Shown here: piece by piece, positions 8,157-17,409 of the stretch
Layout: the number at the start of each line of letters is the position of its first letter
Numbering within the stretch: position 1 is the stretch's first letter
Source: JAVBJN01 sp031546985
GTDB lineage: Bacteria; Bacteroidota; Bacteroidia; Chitinophagales; Chitinophagaceae
NCBI GenBank assembly: GCA_031546985.1
Contig: JAVBJN010000002.1
Location: forward strand, 1 to 42,353
Direction of reading: 5' to 3'
DNA: 42,353 nt
Position numbers and translations under genes: made by a program
The notes under the pieces: model-generated
Told to the model about the DNA's origin: nothing
The model's database searches: none
What the model saw: only the letters and a program-made list of their open reading frames with translations

Positions 8157-8858
8157 CTAGTTCAGTTTGTAGTTATACGTATTTACTGTAGTCGTAGGCA
8201 CTTCCTGTCCCAGCATTTTGATGATCATCGCTACATCTTCCTTCTGCACCAGGTACTTTTGCTCCTTTTCTACATACATAAAATGGGTGGCGGAATTGAG
8301 CTTGGTTACTTTCAGGATCTTGATTTTGAGCTCTTTCAGGTTTTCTTCTTCTGCGCGCTCCAATCTTCCGGTTTGGGTATTTACCACCAGTTTAATAACG
8401 CAATCCTTTAAAAAGCCATTATCCTTATTTAAGGAAGCAGGATCATATTGATAAGTAATTTCTACATACCCGCCATCATCTTTAACCACCTTGTACGAAT
8501 GATCATCGGCCTTAAAATTGTTGACAATGGCGTGTTGTTTCTCAAAGATCTTCTCGTCGGAAGAAGATGCCCCTTTTCCATTTACCGATACCAGCACCCA
8601 ACGGTCGTCACCTTTTTTTGACGGATCGTAGTACGATACAAAATTCTTTACCTTATCACCAGTAACCATGGTCGAAGTGAGGTCGTAATAATAATTATCG
8701 GAGTTTACCTTCAGGTTGGGATCAAGCACTATCGCATCTATATTATACTTGTTGAGCACTTCCATTACCGCCGATTTTTGGGCAAATGCGGAAACAGACA
8801 TTACAATACAACTGCCAAGCGCCAGCATTTTTTTCATTTTCATTTGTTTGAGGGTCAT
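8157..8858 (-). CDS. Secreted hypothetical protein
   Basis: Family not recognised. A 233-residue protein starting with a signal peptide (basic MKMKK, hydrophobic LALGSCIVMSVS, predicted cleavage after AFA before QKS). Several in-frame ATGs occur at the start (8858, 8843, 8837); the longest form is listed, but the signal peptide fits a start at 8843 or 8837 equally well. The mature part is rich in Lys, Asp and Tyr, lacks Cys and has alternating short beta-like segments, so it is probably a periplasmic or outer-leaflet soluble protein. It stands alone, divergent from the GNAT gene. Confidence 0.75.
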   Translation of the reverse strand: MTLKQMKMKKMLALGSCIVMSVSAFAQKSAVMEVLNKYNIDAIVLDPNLKVNSDNYYYDLTSTMVTGDKVKNFVSYYDPSKKGDDRWVLVSVNGKGASSSDEKIFEKQHAIVNNFKADDHSYKVVKDDGGYVEITYQYDPASLNKDNGFLKDCVIKLVVNTQTGRLERAEEENLKELKIKILKVTKLNSATHFMYVEKEQKYLVQKEDVAMIIKMLGQEVPTTTVNTYNYKLN

Positions 8859-8968
8859 TGAATTAAGCAGGTGGTTTATGAATTTATGCTACTTAAACGA
8901 TAAAACACCTCGTCTATTATCTAACAGCCGTATGTACACGATTCGCCACTCATTTTTTATCTTGCCGT

Positions 8969-9526
8969 ATGGATATTGAAGTAATTACTACCCAACGGCT
9001 CATCCTGCGTAAACTGACGCCTGAAATCATGGATGAAGTGCTTACCAGTTATTCTGATGAGCAGGCTAAAAACTTCCTGGGACTAAAAAGTGATGAGGAA
9101 CTGGAGAAAGAACGGACCAAACACCGCAAAGGCCTGACGATGCATAACCGCAGCTTTGTAAACTTTCAACTGATAAGCAAAGAAGCGGGCAAAATTATAG
9201 GCGCCTGTGGTTTTCATACCTGGTTGCCCGAGCACCAGCGTGCAGAGATTGGCTATGCTATAACCGACGACACATACAAAGGACAAGGTTTAATGACCGA
9301 AGCCATGCAACTGATACTGCGGTATGGCTTTGAGCATATGGGGCTGCGCAGGGTGGAGGCTTTTATTGGCCCGCAAAACATACCGTCTATAAAACTGGTA
9401 GCGCATTTTCATTTTACACGCGAGGGCGTAATGCGGGAGCACTACCGCAAGAATGGCGAACAGCAGGATTCTGTAGTGTATGCTTTGCTTAAAAGCGAGT
9501 ACCGGCCAGCGGAAACCGATGATTGA
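8969..9526 (+). CDS. GNAT family N-acetyltransferase (RimJ/RimL-like)
   Basis: A 185-residue acetyl-CoA-dependent acyltransferase. The opening pattern TQRLILRKLTPE and the RAEIGYAI ... YKGQGLMTEA segment (about 90-114), with the acetyl-CoA pyrophosphate loop GQG, match RimJ/RimL-type enzymes that acetylate amino termini or small amines. The substrate cannot be told. The ATG at 8969 lies only a few bases after a TATCTTG -7-like element (8958-8964), suggesting a very short or absent leader. Divergent from the secreted hypothetical protein. Confidence 0.88.
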   Translation: MDIEVITTQRLILRKLTPEIMDEVLTSYSDEQAKNFLGLKSDEELEKERTKHRKGLTMHNRSFVNFQLISKEAGKIIGACGFHTWLPEHQRAEIGYAITDDTYKGQGLMTEAMQLILRYGFEHMGLRRVEAFIGPQNIPSIKLVAHFHFTREGVMREHYRKNGEQQDSVVYALLKSEYRPAETDD

Positions 9527-9600
9527 TGGGTGCACTTGCATTTATAGGGTTTGACCCCAGCCTAATTTCCCTTACTACATAAGACTTAGCATTAATAAAA

Positions 9601-9635
9601 GCAAACGGGCAGAAACGTATCCCTGCCCGATTTGC
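9601..9635. terminator. Hairpin terminator between converging genes
   Basis: GCAAACGGGCAG (9601-9612) pairs with CTGCCCG-A-TTTGC (9623-9635) around a 10-nt loop. The minus-strand copy is followed by CTTTTATT, so it mainly serves the leftward hydrolase gene. Confidence 0.6.
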
Positions 9636-9654
9636 AAACCAATATACTACAAAC

Positions 9655-10437
9655 CTAATTAAGCCAGTTGTAGATATACTCTGCATCTTCCTGCCAGGTA
9701 GGCTGCCCCAGCACAAAATGGTTTCGGTTGGGGAACAGCTTATACTCCAGCACCGAATCGTTACGCTCATAGGCGTTAAAGTTCCGGTTGTTGAGGTGCG
9801 CAGGTATAATATGATCGGTATCACCTGCAGTGAGTAACAGCGGCGCATGTGGCTTTTTGAAGTCGATTTTGGCTTCGTCGCTCAGTGCGTCTCTCGAAAT
9901 CGTTTTTGATTCGGGAATGGTAAATGTGTCATAAGCTGCTTTCTGATCTTCGAGGCTCATACCATTTACAAAAGCATATTGCCAGTCTTCAAAAGACATC
10001 ATATAAGTTTCTTCGATGGAGGTAAAAACACCTAATGCCTTCCACCCTGCTTTAAGAAAAGAAAACTCATAGGGAAACACGCCTTTGGGCGGCACCGAGT
10101 GTATAGCGATACCAGCAGCGGCCAAATCGTTGTTTACCATCAGCTGCGTAAGCAAGCCCCCGTAAGAATGCCCTATAACAATGGGCTTTTCGGGCATAGA
10201 CTTAATAATGTTTTCGTAATGCGCTTTCAGTTCTTTTAAGGTTAAAAGCGCCAGTTCTTTATCGTTATGCGGATGCCTGCTTCTAAGCTCTGCTACGCTG
10301 GCATCTTTATGCGGCCAGGGCGGTGCCACAGTGGTATATCCTTTGCTTTCAAAATAGGTTCTCCAATCGTCCCAGCAGGAATTGCTTACAAATGCTCCTG
10401 TGATAAACACAATTGATTTTGAACTGATCTTTTGCAT
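9655..10437 (-). CDS. Alpha/beta hydrolase
   Basis: A 260-residue cytoplasmic serine hydrolase. The nucleophile elbow is GHSYGG, the acid is in LLTAGDTDHIIP and the histidine in NRNHFVLG; the oxyanion-region sequence is FITGAFVSNSCWDDW. The substrate is unknown; such proteins are annotated as esterases, lipases or dienelactone-type hydrolases. It is encoded just downstream of a second, unrelated-class hydrolase in the same direction (47-bp gap), suggesting a two-gene operon acting on ester substrates. There is no signal peptide. Confidence 0.88.
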   Translation of the reverse strand: MQKISSKSIVFITGAFVSNSCWDDWRTYFESKGYTTVAPPWPHKDASVAELRSRHPHNDKELALLTLKELKAHYENIIKSMPEKPIVIGHSYGGLLTQLMVNNDLAAAGIAIHSVPPKGVFPYEFSFLKAGWKALGVFTSIEETYMMSFEDWQYAFVNGMSLEDQKAAYDTFTIPESKTISRDALSDEAKIDFKKPHAPLLLTAGDTDHIIPAHLNNRNFNAYERNDSVLEYKLFPNRNHFVLGQPTWQEDAEYIYNWLN

Positions 10438-10484
10438 GATTAGTTTTTTTATTGGTGATTTAGATGGTGAAATAAGGTAAATAT

Positions 10485-11513
10485 TTATCCGGCCAGTGCG
10501 TTTTTGAGCGCTGTACCGGCCTGTAATAACGCAGCATGAGAACCTGGAATGTGCGCCAGCGGATTGAGCAGCCCCCAGTCGTGAATCATGCCATTGTAGC
10601 GGATAGCGGTTACCTTTACACCTGCTTCATCCAGCTTACGGGCATAGGCTTCGCCTTCGTCCCGCAGCACATCATTCTCGGCCGTTTGCACCAGGGCTGG
10701 CGGCAATCCTTTCAATTGCGCCAGTGTAGCTTGTAAAGGCGATGCGTAGATTTCCTTACGGGCAGCAGCATCTGTGGTATAGTTTTCCCAAAACCATTGC
10801 ATCATATTGCGGGTAAGGAAACGACCGGTGGCAAACTGGTGGTAAGAAACCGTATCGAAATTGGCATCTGTTACCGGCCACAGCAATACCTGCAGCTTAA
10901 TTTCCGGCCCTTTTTTATCTTTAGCCATAAGGGCTACTGCGGCCGCCATATTGCCGCCTACACTATTGCCGGCTACTGCAAGACGGCTACTTACCCCAAT
11001 CTCGCTACCATTGGCTGCTACCCATTTTGTAGCCGCGTAGGCCTGGTTAATGGCTTGCGGATATTGCGCTTCGGGCGAAGGTGTATAGTTGACAAACACA
11101 GCTGCTGCGCCAGAAGCCACCACCAGATCGTGCACCAACCTTTCATGGGTTGGAAAATCGCCCAGCACCCAACCACCGCCATGGAAAAACATAAACACCG
11201 GCAGCGTACCCGCTGCGTGAACAGGTTTTACGATATGAAGTTTAATGGACAGACCATCCTGCTCAATTGTTTTTTCGGTAACCTTAATGCCCGACAGGTT
11301 TACCGGCACCGATGCCTGCGCGCCAGTAAGCACAGCCCTGGCTTCCTTGGGCGTCATCTGTTCCATCGGTTTACCGGGACTGGAATTGAGCTTATTTAAA
11401 AAGGCTTTGGTATGGCTTTCGATATGCGGATCACTGGCAGGATCCATAACCTGAACGTTATGCGCCGAAGCTGGATTGGCAAGGTCAGAATTGACAATTG
11501 GTTGTTTTTCCAT
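10485..11513 (-). CDS. Hormone-sensitive-lipase-family esterase (family IV)
   Basis: A 342-residue alpha/beta hydrolase with the family IV oxyanion motif HGGGW, nucleophile in GNSVGGN, catalytic Asp in ENDVLRDEGEAYA and His in IHDWGLL. The order and spacing are those of HSL-type carboxylesterases. The amino-terminal 40 residues have no signal peptide, so it is probably cytoplasmic; length is normal to slightly long. First gene of a leftward pair with the hydrolase at 9655-10437, and divergent from the SDR gene across a 242-bp intergenic region with no element I can name. The physiological ester is unknown. Confidence 0.92.
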   Translation of the reverse strand: MEKQPIVNSDLANPASAHNVQVMDPASDPHIESHTKAFLNKLNSSPGKPMEQMTPKEARAVLTGAQASVPVNLSGIKVTEKTIEQDGLSIKLHIVKPVHAAGTLPVFMFFHGGGWVLGDFPTHERLVHDLVVASGAAAVFVNYTPSPEAQYPQAINQAYAATKWVAANGSEIGVSSRLAVAGNSVGGNMAAAVALMAKDKKGPEIKLQVLLWPVTDANFDTVSYHQFATGRFLTRNMMQWFWENYTTDAAARKEIYASPLQATLAQLKGLPPALVQTAENDVLRDEGEAYARKLDEAGVKVTAIRYNGMIHDWGLLNPLAHIPGSHAALLQAGTALKNALAG

Positions 11514-11755
11514 CGTTATATTGTTTAGTGATCAGAATAGCTGGATAAACAGGTCAGCGCAGAATGGCTGAAACACGAAGAAAACCCACACAAAGTCAGG
11601 GCCTGTACAAATAAAATTAAACAATATATTTTATACCTGATCAAAGTTCGCAAAAGCTTCACACAGTTTTGCTGCTTCACCATTCCCAACATCCGGTTAA
11701 ACCACTCCTTTTTTCGTAATTTCCTGTAAGTCCTTTCACCTAAAACCTATGATTC

Positions 11756-12529
11756 ATGAACGTATCCCAACTTTTCGATTGTTCCGGCAAGGTGGCCATC
11801 GTAACCGGTGGCGGCAATGGTATAGGTAAAGCCTGCTGCGAAATGCTGGCCGCTGCGGGTGCCGCTGTTGCGGTAAGCGACCTTAAACTGGCCGATGCCG
11901 AAGCGGTAGTTGAAAAAATACGTAGTGAAGGTGGCAAAGCCATTGCAGTGGCTTGCAACGTAACCCTGGACGAAGATCTGGTAAACCTTGTGGCGCAAAC
12001 GGCTCAGGAGCTGGGCGGCATTCACATACTGGTAAACAATGCCGGTGGCGGCGGTGGCGGCCGCGAAAATCCTTTTAACATTACGGTAGCTGATTTTGCC
12101 CGGGTATTTCAGCTCAATGTTTTCAGCGCATGGCGGCTATCGCAGCTTTGTGTGCCACACATGAAAAAAGATGGCTACGGCAGCATCGTAAACATTACTT
12201 CAATGAGCAGCATCAATAAAAGTCCCAACATGAGCGCCTATGCCTCTTCCAAAGCGGCGCTCAACCATATGACCGCCAACCTGGCTTTTGACTTTGGGCC
12301 CGAAGTAAGGGTAAATGCAGTAGGCCCCGGCGCTACCAAAACCGCAGCACTGGCTTCGGTGCTTACACCAGAAATAGAAACCCGGATGCTGGCCCACACG
12401 CCCATTAAAAGACTGGGCGAAGCAACGGATATTGCAGGTGCGGTACTCTATTTCGCTGCGCCGGTTTCGGAATGGGTAAGCGGGCAAATTCTTTTTATAA
12501 ATGGGGGCGGTGTGCAAACGCTGGATTAG
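11756..12529 (+). CDS. Short-chain dehydrogenase/reductase (classical SDR)
   Basis: A 257-residue NAD(P)-dependent oxidoreductase. It has the dinucleotide-binding motif GGGNGIG (about 19-25), NNAGG near residue 93, the catalytic Ser in NITSMSS, the YASSK tetrad motif, and a C-terminal WVSGQILFINGGG typical of FabG/7-alpha-hydroxysteroid dehydrogenase-type SDRs. A run of glycines (NAGGGGGGRENPF) follows the NNAG motif, which is characteristic of the HdhA-like subgroup. The substrate is not predictable. Single gene; its 3' end converges on the Cys-rich secreted protein gene over a hairpin. Confidence 0.92.
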   Translation: MNVSQLFDCSGKVAIVTGGGNGIGKACCEMLAAAGAAVAVSDLKLADAEAVVEKIRSEGGKAIAVACNVTLDEDLVNLVAQTAQELGGIHILVNNAGGGGGGRENPFNITVADFARVFQLNVFSAWRLSQLCVPHMKKDGYGSIVNITSMSSINKSPNMSAYASSKAALNHMTANLAFDFGPEVRVNAVGPGATKTAALASVLTPEIETRMLAHTPIKRLGEATDIAGAVLYFAAPVSEWVSGQILFINGGGVQTLD

Positions 12530-12540
12530 CCTATAAATGC

Positions 12541-12567
12541 CCAACCCCGCATTGGTAGCGAGGTTGG
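12541..12567. terminator. Hairpin between converging SDR and secreted-protein genes
   Basis: CCAACC-C-CGC (12541-12550) pairs with GCG-A-GGTTGG (12558-12567). There is no strong T-run, so it is called a terminator only from its position between convergent genes. Confidence 0.45.
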
Positions 12568-12596
12568 ACAGGTGGTGTATGAGAAGGTAGTATGTT

Positions 12597-13049
12597 TTAC
12601 CTGAATATCAACTCGGCCATACCGGTGCAGATGGGCGCGGGTGAGCTTACCCAATTGGCCCCTAACTGCGTACAGGGCGTGCATCCCGGTAGCATGGTAA
12701 TGTACCCGAAGTAATTGGGAAACCCGCAGGAGGCTTCTCCTACCATACCTGTTGTAGCGCTACCGCCGGTGCAACCGGGGTAACTCATAACAATGGCGCC
12801 AATAATGGCTTTGGGTGCTGTAGGAAAGCCGGGAATCATGGCAGATGTGGAGTAAACAATGGAAGAAGAAGGTGGCACAGCAATGACACCACTCAAATAC
12901 ATGGGTGCGCAGGAGCACAGATCGGCACCTCTGATTTGCACATAAGTAGTGCAGGATGTGTAGTTGGTAATGCGCAGTTGGCGGGCGCGGGCAGAAGCCG
13001 TGGCGGCAAAGCACACCAGGATAAGCAGGGCTAATAGAACTTTTTTCAT
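12597..13049 (-). CDS. Small Cys-rich secreted hypothetical protein
   Basis: Not a family I recognise. From the ATG at 13049 it encodes 150 residues: a clear signal peptide (MKKVLLALLILVCFAATASA, cleavage before RARQ) and a mature domain of about 130 residues with ten cysteines, including CSCAP and CTPC pairs, and many Ser, Pro and Gly. Even cysteine content and export suggest a disulfide-stabilised extracellular protein. The frame remains open to 13094, but the signal peptide fixes the start at 13049. Two overlapping inverted repeats (CGTAAT/ATTACG at 13083-13098) lie upstream and could be an operator. Confidence 0.78.
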   Translation of the reverse strand: MKKVLLALLILVCFAATASARARQLRITNYTSCTTYVQIRGADLCSCAPMYLSGVIAVPPSSSIVYSTSAMIPGFPTAPKAIIGAIVMSYPGCTGGSATTGMVGEASCGFPNYFGYITMLPGCTPCTQLGANWVSSPAPICTGMAELIFR

Positions 13050-13230
13050 TTGGTTTAGCTTTAAGGTTAGGTTAAATAATCGCGTAATTCGCATTACGAA
13101 TTTTCAACACTTTGCCCTCAATTCCAAACAATAAAGCTACCAACCGCCTATAAAAAGGCTACTATTTTATAGTACAAAAAACTGTTTCGCAACAACTTGC
13201 GCATTACAAAGTTCTACAACTTTAAGCACC

Positions 13231-13926
13231 CTACTCTATCGCCAAACGGCCATTGCGGCTTTCCTTCTCTGCGTGTATGGCCTCCACTTTCAGTTCATCT
13301 ACCCGGCTCAATACCGCTTTAAGGATGCGCCGCAGCGTATCGCAGCTCTGTGTGCTGGCAGTGCTCATCCGGCGCCGGAAATGCTGTTCAGAAATAGGCT
13401 CCTTTCTTCCAGCGCCTTTGGTGGTAAAATGCTGGGTTACCAGGCGTATGATATCTGCCTTAAAATCGGCCGATACAATGCGCAGTTCCCACAACACCCG
13501 GCTAAGCATGGCCAACTCCTGCACCGACATGTTAATATGCGCCTTCCCGGTCTTTGCACTCAAAGGGAGATCCGGTGCAGCTTCTGCATCCAGACTCAGA
13601 ATAAGGTCATCCAGTGTATTGGCAATCAAACGGGCTTGCGCCTGCGGCATACCGGAGATAAACCCCTTCATACCTTCGAGCCTGTCGTGGTGATGCTTAC
13701 GGTACCGCGCCGTATGCCCCGCAGTACTTTTCAGTATGCTGCCAAAGGCAGTAAGAATGCGCTCTTTTTCTTCGAGCAAGCCGGTGTACCAGCTTATATC
13801 ATCGGGTTTGGGAATAGATTGCGATAGCCGGAGCAATAGTTTCTCCAGGTTGGTTAATTCGTACTGCATGGTTAGGACTTTTAGGTTAAAGACCAAGGCT
13901 GCCTGTTTTCCCTGCAGTTTTTCCAT
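13231..13926 (-). CDS. Hypothetical helical protein, weakly RteC-like
   Basis: Up to 231 residues (ATG at 13926); a start at 13869 giving MQYELTNLEK is as plausible. No signal peptide or membrane segment. The protein is helical and rich in Leu, Arg and Lys. The carboxy-terminal third, with a VLWELRIVSADFKADI segment, an SEQHFRRRM segment and a final amphipathic helix LRRILKAVLSRVDEL, resembles the end of RteC-type proteins associated with Bacteroides conjugative elements. No transfer, integrase or other mobile gene is nearby, and the resemblance is weak. I would call it a hypothetical protein. Confidence 0.6.
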   Translation of the reverse strand: MEKLQGKQAALVFNLKVLTMQYELTNLEKLLLRLSQSIPKPDDISWYTGLLEEKERILTAFGSILKSTAGHTARYRKHHHDRLEGMKGFISGMPQAQARLIANTLDDLILSLDAEAAPDLPLSAKTGKAHINMSVQELAMLSRVLWELRIVSADFKADIIRLVTQHFTTKGAGRKEPISEQHFRRRMSTASTQSCDTLRRILKAVLSRVDELKVEAIHAEKESRNGRLAIE

Positions 13927-14030
13927 AGGCTGACAGGAATACAGATCGAAACAGCATTAAATAAACGATTGGCCCTTTCTAAAATACGCAATACAATTAA
14001 AAATAAAACATATTTAATTATAAATTATTT

Positions 14031-14723
14031 TTAGACTTTCTGGCTTTCCATTTCATCGGCCAGGCGTATGCGGTCGGGATCGCCGGATGCTCGCAGGTTG
14101 GCAATCACTTGCTTTTGCAAAACCTGCTGTGCATGACTCGTATCTTTAATGCTTTTTACCGGAAGGTCCTCGCGTTCGAACCAGCCCCTCAACCAATCGT
14201 TGACCATACAATCGATCACCAAATGCACGCGGTGAACCGGCGAGGGATTGGCCAGGCGGTGGGGCAAACTGGCGTTGATGTACCAGCAAGTACCTTCTTC
14301 CATATGAATGGAATGACCATCGAGCACAAACTCAACCCCTGGGTGGGTTACAACCGGAATATGCAGGCGGGCTTCGCCCGATTCAAAATTCAATCCCACA
14401 TCGGTATGCTCTTTCACAATAGCGCCCTGCGCCAGCTTCAACAACCGGACAGAGGTTACTTCGCATTCCAAACCAGCAACGATGCTGGCGATGTACGGAC
14501 AATCTGCCATCAGCGGGGTATTCTCAAACGCAACCTGTGCGCCAAATGTTTCGGCAAATAAGTTATCGATGTTACCGCCAGGCGATCGCAGGGCAATACC
14601 ACTCCAGTCGCCTTCGTAATCCCGTTCGTTAAAATGTTTTTTCCAGGCTCCGGAGACCATTGTGGCTTCCTGTTGCAGTTGCAGCACATCGTAATTAAAG
14701 GGTAATTGCAGATACCGTATCAT
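14031..14723 (-). CDS. Aspartyl/asparaginyl beta-hydroxylase-like dioxygenase
   Basis: A 230-residue Fe(II)/2-oxoglutarate-dependent oxygenase of the AspH family. The double-stranded beta-helix core carries HTD (His-x-Asp iron ligands) in VKEHTDVGLN and a distal His in LPHRLANPSPVHR, with the 2-oxoglutarate-binding Arg ten residues after it, the spacing known from AspH. The target residue or small molecule is unknown. The start is set at the ATG at 14723 (MIRYLQLPF); the upstream in-frame stretch would overlap the preceding gene. It follows the secreted protein gene at 14761-15906 by 37 bp on the same strand, so the pair is probably one operon. Confidence 0.88.
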   Translation of the reverse strand: MIRYLQLPFNYDVLQLQQEATMVSGAWKKHFNERDYEGDWSGIALRSPGGNIDNLFAETFGAQVAFENTPLMADCPYIASIVAGLECEVTSVRLLKLAQGAIVKEHTDVGLNFESGEARLHIPVVTHPGVEFVLDGHSIHMEEGTCWYINASLPHRLANPSPVHRVHLVIDCMVNDWLRGWFEREDLPVKSIKDTSHAQQVLQKQVIANLRASGDPDRIRLADEMESQKV

Positions 14724-14760
14724 AAGGTTGTTTTTGAGTAATGAAATAATGAGCAATAGC

Positions 14761-15906
14761 CTACCCTTTCGACTCCCGTTGCAGGATAAGATACTCAGCA
14801 ATCAAAGCCTGGCTATAGGCATCGCAGCGGTAACTGTAATTGACATACGCGCTTTGCCCGGCCAGTTTCCGCATCCAGACCGGGCTTATTGCCAGCAGGT
14901 TGGCCTTAAAGAAAACAAACGAACCCATACCGGCCTCGGCTTCGGCAACCGATACGGTAAACGGAGCCGGCTCGCCTAACCGGATCAACGATGAGAGCAG
15001 TACCAGCTGCGTCATTTTGTTATCGGTCTTCTGCAAGAGCTTGCGGAGGTCTTGCACTACCCGGGGCCGTATCGTTTGCACCAATGGCACACCTGGTTGT
15101 GCCAGCAAACGGGAAAGATGATAGAGAATAACGGCACTGCTCTGGTAAGATGGCGAAACGAGGTAACCCGCCTTCAGGTGGTCTTCGTTTTGCACCATGC
15201 GCACCATAAGCCGAGCGGTAGCAGAATCGGCCGCAGTCCAGGCCAGTCCTTTGTTTTGCACCAGCAACAGGGCATTGGCCAGCACACAAATATCAAACTC
15301 CGGTTCCATCTTTTGCCCAAACCAGGTGGTATAGGCGCTATCGTTGCGGTAGGCAGGCAATGTACTTTTTATACTACTCCTGCGGCCGTTGGCATACGCT
15401 TCCATTTTTTGTTTGAGTACGGGCAATGCATGGGCACCACGATCAGAAGCCAGGTAAACCATAGCCGTTACATCCAGATCGTCGGGCACTTTAAAACGGC
15501 GGTGTTTGGACAGCACCGGATCGTTGGGAAAAAACTGCTCAGATTGCACCGGCCAGAAATTATACGTTACATCGCCCTGCTTGTTGCGATAGGCGGCAAA
15601 TGTATGCTGAGCTGTAGCGGTAATAGAATCGGCAAGCATACGTTCCTCTGCGGTAAAGCCGCCCTTGCTGGCCTGTAAAGTATAAACGGTAATGGCGGTA
15701 AAGAAAATATTATTATCCTCCCGCATAATGCCCCGGCCTTCGTACCAGCGCTGCGAAGGAATGAGTCCTTTGGGGTAAAAAGTATCGCCCTGGCTCTGCA
15801 ACCGGCGTATTTTTTGCAAAACGGAATACACAGCGTTATCCTGTGCCAGGGCCGTTACAGTACTGGTAATGCCGCATAACAGCATTGTAAAAAACAATCG
15901 GGACAT
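14761..15906 (-). CDS. Secreted hypothetical protein paired with the hydroxylase
   Basis: Not a family I can name. A 381-residue protein with a signal peptide (MSRLFFTMLLCGITSTVTALA, cleavage before QDN). The mature part is helical with repeated features such as NNIFFTAITVYTL, PDDLDVTAMVYLA and EFDICVLANALLL, spaced in a way that suggests an alpha/alpha-toroid related to terpene-cyclase or glycosidase-like folds, though no catalytic motif is clear. It is the first gene of a leftward unit with the AspH-like gene. A secreted protein with a cytoplasmic hydroxylase is an odd pairing; the two may simply be co-transcribed. Divergent from the MHS transporter. Confidence 0.72.
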   Translation of the reverse strand: MSRLFFTMLLCGITSTVTALAQDNAVYSVLQKIRRLQSQGDTFYPKGLIPSQRWYEGRGIMREDNNIFFTAITVYTLQASKGGFTAEERMLADSITATAQHTFAAYRNKQGDVTYNFWPVQSEQFFPNDPVLSKHRRFKVPDDLDVTAMVYLASDRGAHALPVLKQKMEAYANGRRSSIKSTLPAYRNDSAYTTWFGQKMEPEFDICVLANALLLVQNKGLAWTAADSATARLMVRMVQNEDHLKAGYLVSPSYQSSAVILYHLSRLLAQPGVPLVQTIRPRVVQDLRKLLQKTDNKMTQLVLLSSLIRLGEPAPFTVSVAEAEAGMGSFVFFKANLLAISPVWMRKLAGQSAYVNYSYRCDAYSQALIAEYLILQRESKG

Positions 15907-16047
15907 GCAATGGTGGTGGTTGGTGGTATTGCAGGATTACCGGATAAAAATAAACAATATCAGACAGGATACTATATCATATCTAACTGCAAATCGTTTT
16001 CCCGGCAATGCCTTCCTTTTGTATTTTGCAACCCAATCGCCACCTGC

Positions 16048-17409
16048 ATGAAACCGCAAAACACAACGCCTGATCTTAACCTTACCGCCGAAAAACCAGT
16101 CCGCAGGCTTAAAGCCATCATCAGCGGTTCGGTAGGCAACCTGGTAGAATGGTACGATTGGTATGCCTACTCGGCCTTTGCGCTGTATTTTGCCCCGGTG
16201 TTTTTTCCGGATAGCAATCCTACAGCGCAGCTACTTAACACAGCGGGTATTTTTGCAGTAGGTTTTCTGATGCGGCCTATTGGTGGGTGGTTGTTTGGCA
16301 GCATTGCCGACCGTGTGGGCCGCAAATCGGCCATGACGCTCTCGGTGCTGCTTATGTCGCTGGGATCGTTGATGATTGCCCTCACCCCTTCTTACGCCAG
16401 CATTGGCATTATGGCGCCGGCATTACTTTTACTGGCAAGGTTGCTGCAAGGTTTAAGCGTGGGCGGCGAGTACGGTACGGCGGCAACCTACCTGAGCGAA
16501 ATAGCAGAATCTAAACTGCGGGGCTTTTATTCAAGTTTCCAGTATGTAACGCTTATCGGCGGGCAATTAATAGCACTAGGCATACAACTGCTGATGCAGA
16601 AATGGCTGCTTACCCCGGCGCAACTCCAGGCCTGGGGCTGGCGCATTCCTTTTGTGATTGGCGCTGCATTATCGCTGGTAGCACTATACCTGCGCAGCAA
16701 TATGGAAGAGACGGAGGCCTTTAAAGCCATGAAAGAAGAGGGCCCCAAACCAAAAGGCACTATTCTGGCGTTGCTGCAACATCCCAAAGCGGTAATTACC
16801 GTTATGGGTCTTACCCTGGGCGGTACGCTGGCTTTTTATACCTACACTACTTACATGCAGAAGTTCCTGGTTAATACCGTGCACCTTAGCAAAGACCAGA
16901 GTACTTTGCTCACTTTTGTTTCGTTGTTTATTTATGCTTGCCTGCAACCGGTATTTGGCCTGCTGTCGGATAAAATAGGGAGACGCCCCTTGCTGATTGG
17001 ATTTGGTGTGCTGGGTACGTTATGCACGGTGCCTTTACTTACGCAATTAAGCCACACTACCAGCCCCTGGAATGCATTTGTATTAATGATGGCAGCATTG
17101 CTTATTGTAAGCGGTTATACTTCTATTAACGCGGTGGTAAAGGCAGAGTTGTTTCCTGCCAATATCCGCGCGCTGGGCGTGGGTCTGCCCTATGCTTTAA
17201 CCGTGGCCATCTTTGGCGGCACAGCCGAGTACATTGCGCTATGGTTTAAAAACGAAGGGGTGGAGCATTATTTCTACTGGTATGTAACCGGTTGCATCTT
17301 TATCTCTTTGCTGGTATACGCTTTTATGCGCGATACCAAAAAGACTTCGCTCATGGACCGGGAAGACCGGGAGGCAATTCAAAAAGATGAGTTTATGCAA
17401 CAGCTGTAG
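16048..17409 (+). CDS. MHS-family major facilitator transporter
   Basis: A 453-residue inner-membrane proton symporter with about 12 hydrophobic segments. NLVEWYDWYAY at the first helix, the loop motif GSIADRVGRKSAM and GGEYGTAATYLSE are hallmarks of the metabolite:H+ symporter group (alpha-ketoglutarate, citrate, proline/betaine and shikimate permeases). The substrate cannot be assigned; a dicarboxylate or betaine is most likely. The start is placed at the ATG at 16048 because the upstream in-frame residues are not MHS-like. Its 3' end overlaps the end of the oppositely oriented gene at 17393 by 17 bp. Confidence 0.9.
   Translation: MKPQNTTPDLNLTAEKPVRRLKAIISGSVGNLVEWYDWYAYSAFALYFAPVFFPDSNPTAQLLNTAGIFAVGFLMRPIGGWLFGSIADRVGRKSAMTLSVLLMSLGSLMIALTPSYASIGIMAPALLLLARLLQGLSVGGEYGTAATYLSEIAESKLRGFYSSFQYVTLIGGQLIALGIQLLMQKWLLTPAQLQAWGWRIPFVIGAALSLVALYLRSNMEETEAFKAMKEEGPKPKGTILALLQHPKAVITVMGLTLGGTLAFYTYTTYMQKFLVNTVHLSKDQSTLLTFVSLFIYACLQPVFGLLSDKIGRRPLLIGFGVLGTLCTVPLLTQLSHTTSPWNAFVLMMAALLIVSGYTSINAVVKAELFPANIRALGVGLPYALTVAIFGGTAEYIALWFKNEGVEHYFYWYVTGCIFISLLVYAFMRDTKKTSLMDREDREAIQKDEFMQQL

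Noticed and set aside
13231..13926. RteC-like gene as a mark of a conjugative element
   Set aside because: The match is weak and no transfer or integrase genes are in the window.
17393..17409. 17-bp overlap of two convergent genes as a frameshift or assembly error
   Set aside because: Both reading frames have normal ends and family-like lengths; short 3' overlaps between convergent genes are common.
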